A stretch of 62,348 bases of DNA from Balneolaceae bacterium (lineage in GTDB: Bacteria; Bacteroidota; Rhodothermia; Balneolales; Cyclonatronaceae), in the NCBI GenBank assembly GCA_007694035.1, contig RECM01000197.1, forward strand, positions 1 through 62,348. The letters are read 5' to 3'. The notes under the pieces were generated by a model. The model made no database searches, was not told where the DNA came from, and was given only the letters and a program-made list of their open reading frames with translations. This document shows, in pieces, positions 1-8,730 of the stretch. Positions within the stretch are counted from its first letter, which is position 1. Each line of letters opens with the position of its first letter. A program made the position numbers and the translations under genes.

Positions 1-909
1 GTACATGATATTGGCCACGCCGACACCGGCAATAATCAATGTGAACAAACCGATAGTTAACATGAATATCTGCAGGCCCATGCTCACCTGGCGGTTCATT
101 TTTTCAGCTTCAATAAAATCCCACATCCTTATGGCCTGTTCATCTGATGGATCAAATTTATATTTGGCCGCCATCACCCGCCTGAATTCGCTGTTGATGA
201 GCTCCTGATGATCGGCATCTGTGGGCCTGAGCAGAATAGAACTGAGGTAACGGTGCCCATACATGGTACGGAATGTTGTATAGGGAATAACAACCCGGTC
301 AGAATCAGGACCATAGTTCATACCTGTCTGCAGTTTCGGCTCCATAACCCCAATTACAACAAACGGTGTTTGATCCACATATATCTCCTGCCCTATGGGA
401 TTTTCCTCGCCATATAAACGCTCGGCAATGTTGTTGCCAATAAAGGCTACCCTGCGCCGGTAGGTAACGTCGTTTTCATTCAGAAAACGCCCGCCGGCAG
501 CCGGATACATCGTACGCATGATCTCAAAATCGGGATTGACACCTTCCATATAGGTATTGGTTCTTTCGGATCCGGCGCCGATACTGGTAAAACGACCATA
601 CTGGGGCGATATGCTTTCTATATAGGGTACTGTTCTGGATACCAGGTCGATGTCTTCTTCCACAAAACGGATCCGCCGGCCTATATCGAGGCCCTCGTAT
701 GATATACTCGTCTGGCCGCCATATATCATCATAATCCTGTTGCCGGCCCCCAGCATGCCCTTGATCATCTGGTTTGACAGACCCTCACCGAACGACAGCA
801 GAATAACTACGGCAAATGTGCCCCAGGTGATTGCCATCAGCGTGAGGAAGGTGCGGAGTTTCTGGCTTCGCAGATCTGAAAAAAATTCCACCAACAAAAT
901 TCGCCACAT
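1..909 (-). CDS. ABC transporter permease (MacB/FtsX-like), partial, runs off the left edge
   Basis: Minus-strand reading from ATG at 909 gives MWRILLVEFFSDLRSQKLRTFLTLMAITWGTFAVVILLSFGEGL..., parallel to the next gene; no stop before the window edge (so absent from the ORF track). Confidence 0.85.
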   Translation of the reverse strand, partial: MWRILLVEFFSDLRSQKLRTFLTLMAITWGTFAVVILLSFGEGLSNQMIKGMLGAGNRIMMIYGGQTSISYEGLDIGRRIRFVEEDIDLVSRTVPYIESISPQYGRFTSIGAGSERTNTYMEGVNPDFEIMRTMYPAAGGRFLNENDVTYRRRVAFIGNNIAERLYGEENPIGQEIYVDQTPFVVIGVMEPKLQTGMNYGPDSDRVVIPYTTFRTMYGHRYLSSILLRPTDADHQELINSEFRRVMAAKYKFDPSDEQAIRMWDFIEAEKMNRQVSMGLQIFMLTIGLFTLIIAGVGVANIMY

Positions 910-912
910 AGC

Positions 913-2145
913 TTAACTCCTTAAACAGTCAACAATGTCCATACGGGATGCCCTCCAGGCAGGCATCAGACCAGATGCAAAACCGATCATGGCGAGTACT
1001 ACAAATGCGATGAGGCCAACTTCAGGCGTAAAAACCGGTACACCCACAAATTCCTTTATGGGATTGTATGCAAGGCCCTTAACCACCAGCCAACCTATGC
1101 CGTAACCCATGGCAGCGCCCAGGCCCACGAGCATGAACGTTTCGCCGAAAAACTGTCCCATAATGGTTAGCCTTCTGGCACCGGCTGCCCTGCGTATTCC
1201 GATCTCTTTCATGCGTTCCTGTACAACCACGAACATGATATTGGCGACTCCGATGCCGCCAACGGCAAGTGTAAACACCCCGATCACACCCAGAAAGATG
1301 TTGAATCCCAGAAAGAAGTAGTGGATGAACTTGAAAAACTCGTTGGTATCCCATACAAATACAGCCTCGCGGTCGGCAGCATTAAATGTATATTTCCTTC
1401 CTAGCACCTCGTATACGGCATCTTTTGTCTGGTCGGCAAGGGTTACATCATGCAGATCGAAAATCATATTGTTCACATAGGTGGCACCGAACAAGGTGGC
1501 ATAGGTACTTATTGGCATGAATGCCTTGTCGTGATCGCGTGCACTGTAGGATGAGTTCTGGATTTTCGGCTGCATTACGCCAATTACCGTGAACGGAATG
1601 CTGCCCACCATCACCTGCCGGCCAACCGCGTCCTCCTCACCAAAAAGCAGTGTTTTTAGCTGATCACCCAGAAACACCACACGCCTGCGTTGCTCGAGGT
1701 CTTTTTCATTGATCCATCGTCCGCCCGGCTGGGCAAACACATTCCTCATCTCACCGTAAACCACGTTCACACCCGATATGCTTGGTGTATTCCGCCGGTC
1801 GCCGTTTGAAAACTGTATATTGTTTCGCTGATATTCAGGCGATATGTTTTTGATATTGCTCACCTGCGATTTGAGCAGCCCGGCATCCGATTCCCGGAAA
1901 CGGATCTGCCTGCCGATTCCGTAGCCCTGAAATGCCTGGGTGGTGCGACCCGGGAACATTATGAGGATGTTGTCGCCCATTCCCCGCATGTTCTGTTCCA
2001 TCTGAACACGGAAGCCGAACCCGAACGCCAGGAGTATAATCAGAGTGGCTGTTCCCCACATTATGCCGAATACCGTGAGGAACGTTCGGAGACGCTGGGA
2101 AGCTATGCTCCGGAAGAAGTCAATGATGATCATCAATAATCCCAT
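913..2145 (-). CDS. ABC transporter permease (MacB/FtsX-like)
   Basis: ORF 913..2211; likely start at MGLLMIIIDFFRSIASQRLRTFLTVFGIMWGT; MacB periplasmic core and C-terminal FtsX-like TM region (GGIGVANIMFVVVQERMKEIGIRRAAGA). Confidence 0.9.
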   Translation of the reverse strand: MGLLMIIIDFFRSIASQRLRTFLTVFGIMWGTATLIILLAFGFGFRVQMEQNMRGMGDNILIMFPGRTTQAFQGYGIGRQIRFRESDAGLLKSQVSNIKNISPEYQRNNIQFSNGDRRNTPSISGVNVVYGEMRNVFAQPGGRWINEKDLEQRRRVVFLGDQLKTLLFGEEDAVGRQVMVGSIPFTVIGVMQPKIQNSSYSARDHDKAFMPISTYATLFGATYVNNMIFDLHDVTLADQTKDAVYEVLGRKYTFNAADREAVFVWDTNEFFKFIHYFFLGFNIFLGVIGVFTLAVGGIGVANIMFVVVQERMKEIGIRRAAGARRLTIMGQFFGETFMLVGLGAAMGYGIGWLVVKGLAYNPIKEFVGVPVFTPEVGLIAFVVLAMIGFASGLMPAWRASRMDIVDCLRS

Positions 2146-2262
2146 TATTATTAATCTCCTGACGTTTACAACCAGATATTCTGCAACATTTACTGATGGA
2201 ACTGATGGCAAAAAACGGCAGTGCTGATTCCATCCTGTTACAGCTTCTCAGGTACATCATCC

Positions 2263-3369
2263 TCAATCAGCTGTAAGTTTACGTACGGGCTTTTCGAGCA
2301 CTCTATCACCCTTTTTCAACCCATCTTTCACCTCAATGTTGATGGCGTCGCTCAGACCGGTTTTAATTTCATGCTCCACTCTTGCCTGAGGTGTACTGCC
2401 CTGCAACTCAACCATACTTATACCATCGGTGAATGTGATAACCCGTTCCGGCACGATCAGTATGTTTTCACGTCTTTCTATGATGATGTCGGCATTGGCC
2501 GAAAACCCGGCCCTGAGGGTGTGGCCATTTGTATTATCGATCACTATTTCAACCGGGAAGACGATGGCATTTTCCTGGCGCTGCGCCTTGAGCGATATCT
2601 TGTCGAGATGCCCTGTTATTACCACACCCGGCATTGCCCCGATTTTGATTTCGGCCGGCATACCTTCGAAAAGTTTGCCTACATCGATCTCATCAACAGT
2701 ACCCTTGAATAACAGGTTATCCATCGCGGCCATGGTCATGAGCGCGGTACCGGCCTGGAACGAGGTAAGGGGCACAACAGGGTCGCCGATATCGACCATT
2801 TTTTCCAGGATATATCCGCTGATAGGCGCTTTGATGATGCTCTCGATTTCAGTTCCGGCTATATTGACACGGCCCGATTCCAGCAGCTGAAGCCGCTCGC
2901 GATTCATCTGATCGCGGAGAACGGCATCGTCATGACGGCGGATAAACTCTTCATATTCCCTCTCCGATATCAGGTTGCGGTCTTTGAGCTGTGTCATGCG
3001 GTCCAGTTCCCTCCTGGCCGTATTCACATCAATAGCCGACATCTCCAGGTTCCGCTTGGCTTCGGCCAGTTCCAGGGGGGTGGGATCGGGTTCAATTTCT
3101 ATGAGTGGCTGGCCCCTTTCTATATATGAACCCGGTTCTGCATAAATCCGGCTAACCACACCAGATATTTTTGATTTTACCTGTATTTCATTCTGTGGCT
3201 CTATTGTTCCGACAGCGAGGGCTTTTTCGACGATGGTACCTTCTTCGACGGTTACATAAGGCTGGGAACTCTCTTTTTCACTGGCTGAAGCCCCGTCTTT
3301 TGTGACAAAAAAAACGGCTGCCCCAATTGCGCCGGCAATACCTATGCCTAATATTATTTTCCTGGTCAT
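2263..3369 (-). CDS. HlyD/MacA-family efflux periplasmic adaptor
   Basis: MTRKIILGIGIAGAIGAAVFF signal/TM, biotinyl-lipoyl-like and barrel-sandwich motifs (VSRIYAEPGSYIERGQPLIEIE); start shifted inward from ORF 3480. Confidence 0.88.
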   Translation of the reverse strand: MTRKIILGIGIAGAIGAAVFFVTKDGASASEKESSQPYVTVEEGTIVEKALAVGTIEPQNEIQVKSKISGVVSRIYAEPGSYIERGQPLIEIEPDPTPLELAEAKRNLEMSAIDVNTARRELDRMTQLKDRNLISEREYEEFIRRHDDAVLRDQMNRERLQLLESGRVNIAGTEIESIIKAPISGYILEKMVDIGDPVVPLTSFQAGTALMTMAAMDNLLFKGTVDEIDVGKLFEGMPAEIKIGAMPGVVITGHLDKISLKAQRQENAIVFPVEIVIDNTNGHTLRAGFSANADIIIERRENILIVPERVITFTDGISMVELQGSTPQARVEHEIKTGLSDAINIEVKDGLKKGDRVLEKPVRKLTAD

Positions 3370-3632
3370 GGTCAAAACAATCTTTTTTTGTGATGAAGGT
3401 GAGTTACCCGACCTATACGACACAAGGTTGATAATAGTTACAATAAAAGCCGTACCACCTTCCGTGAAAAGCACTTGCACTAATGTTATCAGGAATCTGC
3501 TGCCGCTGTATTTAATTTAACCCCTGCGGCTGCCACCCCTGATCAACGAAAAAACCGAACCTCATTATTTGTTACGGAGGTTATCACCTGTTCTTGTTTT
3601 AAGAGGTTATCACCTGCCGTAAAATAGTGCTG

Positions 3633-4694
3633 TCAGATTCCGTACAGTTGCTGGGTAATGCAATGAACCGATCCCTGGCCCCACACCAGGTCGGCACAGG
3701 GAATGGGGGCTATGTGCCTGTCGGGAAAATAGTGCTGCATCATCTCCACAACACCGCCGTCATATTTTTTGTCATAAACTGGTAATACGACCACATCATT
3801 GGCGATGTAGAAATTGGCATAACTGGCCGGCACATATTCAGAACCGTCGACAGTTGTACCTTCAATCCTGGTTTCGGGCAGATGTACGGGAATGATTTCA
3901 TAGCGGCTGCCGTCGGATCGCCGCAGGTCTCTGAGCTGTTCCAGGTTTTCGTTCAATGCACGGTAGTTTACATCAGCGGCATCCTCACACACCATCGTCA
4001 TCAGGGTGTGTGGATTCAGGAAACGGGTGAGGTCATCGATATGCCCGTCGGTATCGTCTCCGGCAAGGCCGTCGCCGAGCCAGATGATCCGGTCCATACC
4101 CAGATACTCTTTTAAATAGTATTCGATTTTTTCGGCGGTCAGCCCGGGGTTCCGGTTTGGGTTCAGCAGAACCGATTTCGTGGTTATAAGTGTACCCTCC
4201 CCGTCGGTTTCAATTGATCCGCCCTCAAGTATAATACCGGGGTTGAACCGCTTTATGCCATACTTAGCAGCAAAATATTCCGGTATCCGGTTATCGTCAT
4301 CATAAGGCGGGTACTTGCCGCCCCAGGCGTTGTACCCCCAGTCGGTGATAATCGCTGACCCGGCTTTTTTCAGCATTATTGGTCCGCAGTCTCTCACCCA
4401 AACGTCATTTGTCGGGATGCGGTGCAGTATAAGATTGGCTGTGTTCACAGAACGGTCTTTCAGTATCCTGCGCATCCTAACCTCTGTGGTATTGTCGGGA
4501 ATGAGCAGGTGTACCGGTTCAAATCGGCAGAGAGTCTCCACAATATTGCCATATACCTTTTCAACACGGTTGAGCCGCTCTCCCGGCCAGGTTTCGCGGT
4601 TAGCCGGCCAGCTCAACAGCGTTCCGCTGTGACGCGACCACTCGGCAGGCATACGATAGCCAAGCGATCTGGGGGTTGTTGCAGAATCGTTCAT
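3633..4694 (-). CDS. aguA: agmatine deiminase family protein
   Basis: MPAEWSRHSGTLLSWPANRETWPG, NDVWVRDCGPIML, LEGGSIETDGEGT, GDDTDGHIDDLTRF, WGQGSVHCITQQ motifs. Confidence 0.93.
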   Translation of the reverse strand: MNDSATTPRSLGYRMPAEWSRHSGTLLSWPANRETWPGERLNRVEKVYGNIVETLCRFEPVHLLIPDNTTEVRMRRILKDRSVNTANLILHRIPTNDVWVRDCGPIMLKKAGSAIITDWGYNAWGGKYPPYDDDNRIPEYFAAKYGIKRFNPGIILEGGSIETDGEGTLITTKSVLLNPNRNPGLTAEKIEYYLKEYLGMDRIIWLGDGLAGDDTDGHIDDLTRFLNPHTLMTMVCEDAADVNYRALNENLEQLRDLRRSDGSRYEIIPVHLPETRIEGTTVDGSEYVPASYANFYIANDVVVLPVYDKKYDGGVVEMMQHYFPDRHIAPIPCADLVWGQGSVHCITQQLYGI

Positions 4695-4709
4695 GGATCG
4701 GTAGCGGGA

Positions 4710-5633
4710 TTACTTATCAGATGTGTTGAACCGTTGCAGGATGGGCCCGTAAGATTCAATTCTCCTGTCGCGCAGGTACGGCCATGTTCGGCGCTGTTTG
4801 TCGATGGTGCCCGGATCGATATCGCAATACAAAATTTCATCCCCTGATCCGGCACGCGCCAGAACTTTCCCGAACGGACCGGCTACAAAAGAGTCGCCCC
4901 AGAACCTGATGTTGCCCTCGGTACCGGTACGGTTAACGGATGCTACAAAAACGCCATTTGCAATGGCATGGCTCCGCTGAATAACTTCCCATGCATCCAC
5001 AAAATCGCGCATTTCCTCTTCGCTCTCATGCGACAGCCCCCCGATTGCGGTCGGGTACACCAGTAAATCCGCACCCATCGTAGCTGTAATGCGCGCCGCC
5101 TCAGGGTACCACTGATCCCAGCAAATGAGAACGCCAATTTTCGCGTAACGGGTATTGAATACCTTGTAACCCAGATCGCCCGGTGTGAAATAGTATTTTT
5201 CGTGGAACCCCGGATCCTCCGGTATGTGCATTTTCCGGTACTTGCCCAGATAGCTGCCGTCGGCATCCAGCACAGCTGCTGTATTGTGATACAGCCCGGG
5301 AGCGCGGTATTCAAACAGGGAAGCCACAATTACAACCTGCAGTTTCCGTGCCAGATTGCCCAGAATCTCAGTGGAAGGACCTGGAATTTCTTCAGCCAGA
5401 TCGAAATTGCTTTCATCAACCTGCTGGCAGAAATATAGTGAGTTGAAAAGCTCCTGGAGAAGGATAATCCTGGCACCGCCTCCGGCCGCTTTTTCAATGA
5501 GGCCTGTAGCCTTTTCCATATTCTGCACGGGATCGCTTGTGCACGACATCTGCACTAGTCCCAGTTTTACGGATCTGTTCAAATGAAATCGGATTTTTGA
5601 TAATGTATTTTGGGAATACCAAAGATACGGCAC
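4710..5633 (-). CDS. aguB: N-carbamoylputrescine amidohydrolase (nitrilase superfamily); true start probably internal near VKLGLVQMSC
   Basis: Nitrilase Glu-Lys-Cys motifs: LLQELFNSLYFCQQ, YRKMHIPEDPGFHEKYYFTPGD, GVLICWDQWYPEAAR; adjacent to agmatine deiminase. Confidence 0.92.
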   Translation of the reverse strand: MPYLWYSQNTLSKIRFHLNRSVKLGLVQMSCTSDPVQNMEKATGLIEKAAGGGARIILLQELFNSLYFCQQVDESNFDLAEEIPGPSTEILGNLARKLQVVIVASLFEYRAPGLYHNTAAVLDADGSYLGKYRKMHIPEDPGFHEKYYFTPGDLGYKVFNTRYAKIGVLICWDQWYPEAARITATMGADLLVYPTAIGGLSHESEEEMRDFVDAWEVIQRSHAIANGVFVASVNRTGTEGNIRFWGDSFVAGPFGKVLARAGSGDEILYCDIDPGTIDKQRRTWPYLRDRRIESYGPILQRFNTSDK

Positions 5634-5647
5634 TTTGCGCAGTGCTC

Positions 5648-5688
5648 ATCAAAAAAAAAGCCATCGTACCAACAGGCAGACGGCTTTT
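5648..5688 (-). terminator. intrinsic terminator after the ankyrin gene
   Basis: Minus strand AAAAGCCGTC...GATGGCTTTTTTTTT; 10-bp stem with one G-T pair and a T run. Confidence 0.7.
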
Positions 5689-5709
5689 ATTGTTCAAGGT
5701 TAGTGATTG

Positions 5710-6108
5710 CTACCCCGTTTTTTCGGCGGCCATTGCTTTTTCAAGCAGAGCTACAATCGCATTATCGCCGGTCGATTTGGCATGGTCCATAATATTCCAG
5801 CCCCTGTCGTCGATAACATGAATATCAGCTTCGTGGTCTATTAAAAGCTCAGTAATGTCTTTGTGGTGATTGGCTACTGCCCAATACAATGCAGTGGTTC
5901 CTCGATTGTCCCTGTTGTTAACGTCGGCGCCATTGTCAAGCAACAGTTTAACGATATCCATATGACCGTGCTTGGCTGATTTCATGAGGGCTGTGCGATC
6001 GTGCTCATCCATGCTGTCTACATCAGCGGATTCGGAGATGAGTTTTTTTACTGTTTCCAGATCGCCGTTCTCTGCCGCGTCAAGGAATATATTATCCTCC
6101 ATAGGCAT
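5710..6108 (-). CDS. ankyrin repeat protein
   Basis: Repeats such as DEHDRTALMKSAKHGHMDIVKLLLDNGADVNNRDNRGTTALYWAVANHHKDITELLIDHEADI. Confidence 0.92.
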   Translation of the reverse strand: MPMEDNIFLDAAENGDLETVKKLISESADVDSMDEHDRTALMKSAKHGHMDIVKLLLDNGADVNNRDNRGTTALYWAVANHHKDITELLIDHEADIHVIDDRGWNIMDHAKSTGDNAIVALLEKAMAAEKTG

Positions 6109-6319
6109 CTCCTTTATTTAGAATTGGTACTTAAGTGCATCAGCATTGTAATATTTTTGGCAATGCTTTGCAACTAAAAGATGCACAAAGTAATGACGTG
6201 AATATTCCTGTACAGATGTAAACGGCTCCACATTTCAGACATAAAACCCAAATGCCGGTTCAGTATGCCCACTATTTTTTGTAACTTTGCCCTTCATTTT
6301 AATTAAGAAAGAAACAGTC

Positions 6320-7993
6320 TTGAGCGATCAGAAAATTATATTCTCTATGGTGGGTGTAGGCAAGGTCTACAAACCCAATAAACAGGTACTGAAAAATATC
6401 TACCTCTCGTTTTTTTATGGTGCCAAGATCGGTGTACTCGGTCTTAACGGATCAGGTAAAAGTACACTATTAAAAATTATTGCCGGCCAGGACAAAGACT
6501 ATCTCGGCGAGATCAGTGCCCAGAAAGGGATCACCTTCGGGTACCTTCCCCAGGAACCTGTGCTCGATCCCGGCAAAACAGTAAGACAGGTTGTTGAGGA
6601 GGGTGTGCAGGAAACCGTGAATCTTCTCAAGCAATTCGAAGATATCAACGCGAAATTCGCCGAACCGGATGCTGATTTTGATGCGCTGATCGCCAAGCAG
6701 TCCAAATTACAGGAAGAGATCGACCGCATTGATGCATGGGATCTCGACAGCCGCCTCGAGATGGCCATGGATGCCCTTCGCTGTCCGCCTCCGGAAACCG
6801 AAGTGAAGGTGCTCTCGGGTGGTGAACGGCGCAGGGTGGCACTTTGCAGGCTGCTGCTCAAAAAGCCGGATGTTCTTCTGCTCGATGAGCCAACCAACCA
6901 TCTCGATGCCGAGTCGGTCGGCTGGCTTGAACAGCACCTGGCCCGCTATGAGGGAACCGTGATTGCCGTAACCCACGACCGCTATTTTCTCGACAATGTG
7001 GCCGGATGGATCCTGGAGCTTGACCGTGGTGAGGGTATTCCCTTCAAGGGCAATTACAGTTCTTGGCTGAGCCAGAAAAAAGCCCGGCTTGAAGTTGAAG
7101 AGAAGCAGGAGTCGAAGCGGCAGCGGGCTCTGCAGAGGGAACTGGAATGGATTCAGACCAATCCCAAAGGTCGTCAGACAAAAAGCAAAGCCCGGGTATC
7201 TGCCTACGAGGAACTACTCTCCGACAAGCATGAAAAACAGCGCGAGGACCTCGAAATCTACATCCCCCCCGGACCACGCCTTGGCAACAAGGTGATCGAA
7301 GCCAGGAATGTGAAAAAAGGATTTGGCGACAGGCTGCTGGTCGACAATATGGAATTCAGTCTCCCTCCCGGTGGTATTGTGGGAATAATCGGACCTAACG
7401 GTGCCGGTAAAACCACGCTTTTCCGAATGATAGCGGGCAGGGAAAAGCCTGATTCCGGTACATTGGTGGTCGGCGATACGGTTAAGCTCGGTTTTGTTGA
7501 CCAGGACCGCCCGCTTGATCCTTCAAAAACGATCTGGGAAGAGATTTCAGGAGGGCAGGAACTTTTAAAACTGGGCAACCGGGAGATCAACTCAAGGGCC
7601 TATGTGGCCAGGTTCAATTTTTCCGGAACAGATCAGCAGAAAAAGGTTACGGAACTGTCGGGGGGCGAGCGTAACCGCGTGCATCTGGCCAAAATGCTGA
7701 AAGAAGGTGCAAATGTTCTGCTTATGGATGAGCCCACCAACGACCTTGATGTTAACACGCTCCGGGCACTTGAAGAGGCATTGCTTGAATTTGCCGGCTG
7801 TGCTGTTATTATCTCTCACGACAGGTGGTTCCTCGACCGCGTTGCCACGCATATTATGGCATTCGAGGGAAACAGCGAAGTCTATTGGTTTGAAGGCAAT
7901 TATAAAATGTATGAGGAGAATTATCACATGCGGAAGGGCACCAATGCCGATCAGCCTCACCGCATTCAATATAAAAAACTTGTGAGGGAGTAA
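6320..7993 (+). CDS. ettA: ABC-F ATPase, energy-dependent translational throttle EttA type (TTG start at 6320 likely)
   Basis: Two Walker A/ABC signature sets (GLNGSGKST, LSGGERRRVALCRLLL; GPNGAGKTT, LSGGERNRVHLAKML); N-terminus IIFSMVGVGKVYKPNKQVLKNIYLSFFYGAKIGVLG. Confidence 0.94.
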   Translation: MSDQKIIFSMVGVGKVYKPNKQVLKNIYLSFFYGAKIGVLGLNGSGKSTLLKIIAGQDKDYLGEISAQKGITFGYLPQEPVLDPGKTVRQVVEEGVQETVNLLKQFEDINAKFAEPDADFDALIAKQSKLQEEIDRIDAWDLDSRLEMAMDALRCPPPETEVKVLSGGERRRVALCRLLLKKPDVLLLDEPTNHLDAESVGWLEQHLARYEGTVIAVTHDRYFLDNVAGWILELDRGEGIPFKGNYSSWLSQKKARLEVEEKQESKRQRALQRELEWIQTNPKGRQTKSKARVSAYEELLSDKHEKQREDLEIYIPPGPRLGNKVIEARNVKKGFGDRLLVDNMEFSLPPGGIVGIIGPNGAGKTTLFRMIAGREKPDSGTLVVGDTVKLGFVDQDRPLDPSKTIWEEISGGQELLKLGNREINSRAYVARFNFSGTDQQKKVTELSGGERNRVHLAKMLKEGANVLLMDEPTNDLDVNTLRALEEALLEFAGCAVIISHDRWFLDRVATHIMAFEGNSEVYWFEGNYKMYEENYHMRKGTNADQPHRIQYKKLVRE

Positions 7994-8460
7994 TGCCACA
8001 GGCCAATACCAGCGTTCAACTGACAGCACTTGCCAAAAATCTGGATCAGCTAACTCCCGATACAGCACCGCTTTGGGGCGAAATGACCGCTCAGCACATG
8101 GTAGAACATCTTACCAGCGCCCTCAAGCTTAGTAACGGCGAGATCGCCATAGAGCAGTTTTCTGAAGAAAAGAAAATTCCGGCACTGCGGGCTTTTCTGA
8201 TGAGCGACAAGCCCATGCCCCGGAATTTTAAAAGCCCGGCTAACGCTGGTGGTCTGCCGCCTCTCAGGCACCCTGATCTTGAAAAAGCAATCGCCTCACT
8301 ATTTAAGGCCCTTGCCCGTTTCCACCAGTACCATGAAACAAATCCCGGAGCAAAACCCGTTAACCCGGTATTCGGTCCGCTTTCATATGAAGAGTGGATT
8401 CATTTTCATCAAAAACATTTTCAACACCATCTCTCACAATTCGGCTTAATCAACAATTGA
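7993..8460 (+). CDS. DUF1569/DinB-like small protein
   Basis: WGEMTAQHMVEHLTSALKLSNG ... NPVFGPLSYEEWIHFHQKHFQHHLSQFGL pattern; overlaps the ettA stop by one base. Confidence 0.7.
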   Translation: MPQANTSVQLTALAKNLDQLTPDTAPLWGEMTAQHMVEHLTSALKLSNGEIAIEQFSEEKKIPALRAFLMSDKPMPRNFKSPANAGGLPPLRHPDLEKAIASLFKALARFHQYHETNPGAKPVNPVFGPLSYEEWIHFHQKHFQHHLSQFGLINN

Positions 8461-8468
8461 ATACAGCT

Positions 8469-8681
8469 ATGAGCAACCATACCTATAAAACCATCGAACT
8501 CACAGGCACATCCAATAAGTCGGTCGAAGAAGCGATACAGAATGCCGTTTCAAGGGCCTCAAGAACCATTGAGGAGATGCGCTGGTTCGAAGTGACCGAA
8601 ATCCGGGGAAATATCAATAAAAACCTGGTCAATCAATGGCAGGTATCGTTCAAGGTCGGGTTTACCATTAAGGACGAATAA
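8469..8681 (+). CDS. dodecin family flavin-binding protein
   Basis: MSNHTYKTIELTGTSNKSVEEAIQNAVSRASRTIEEMRWFEVTEIRGNI; start inside ORF 8394. Confidence 0.92.
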   Translation: MSNHTYKTIELTGTSNKSVEEAIQNAVSRASRTIEEMRWFEVTEIRGNINKNLVNQWQVSFKVGFTIKDE

Positions 8682-8730
8682 CTGCATCCAGTATAAGCTA
8701 ACCACTGCAGCCATAATCAGTTAACTGCAG

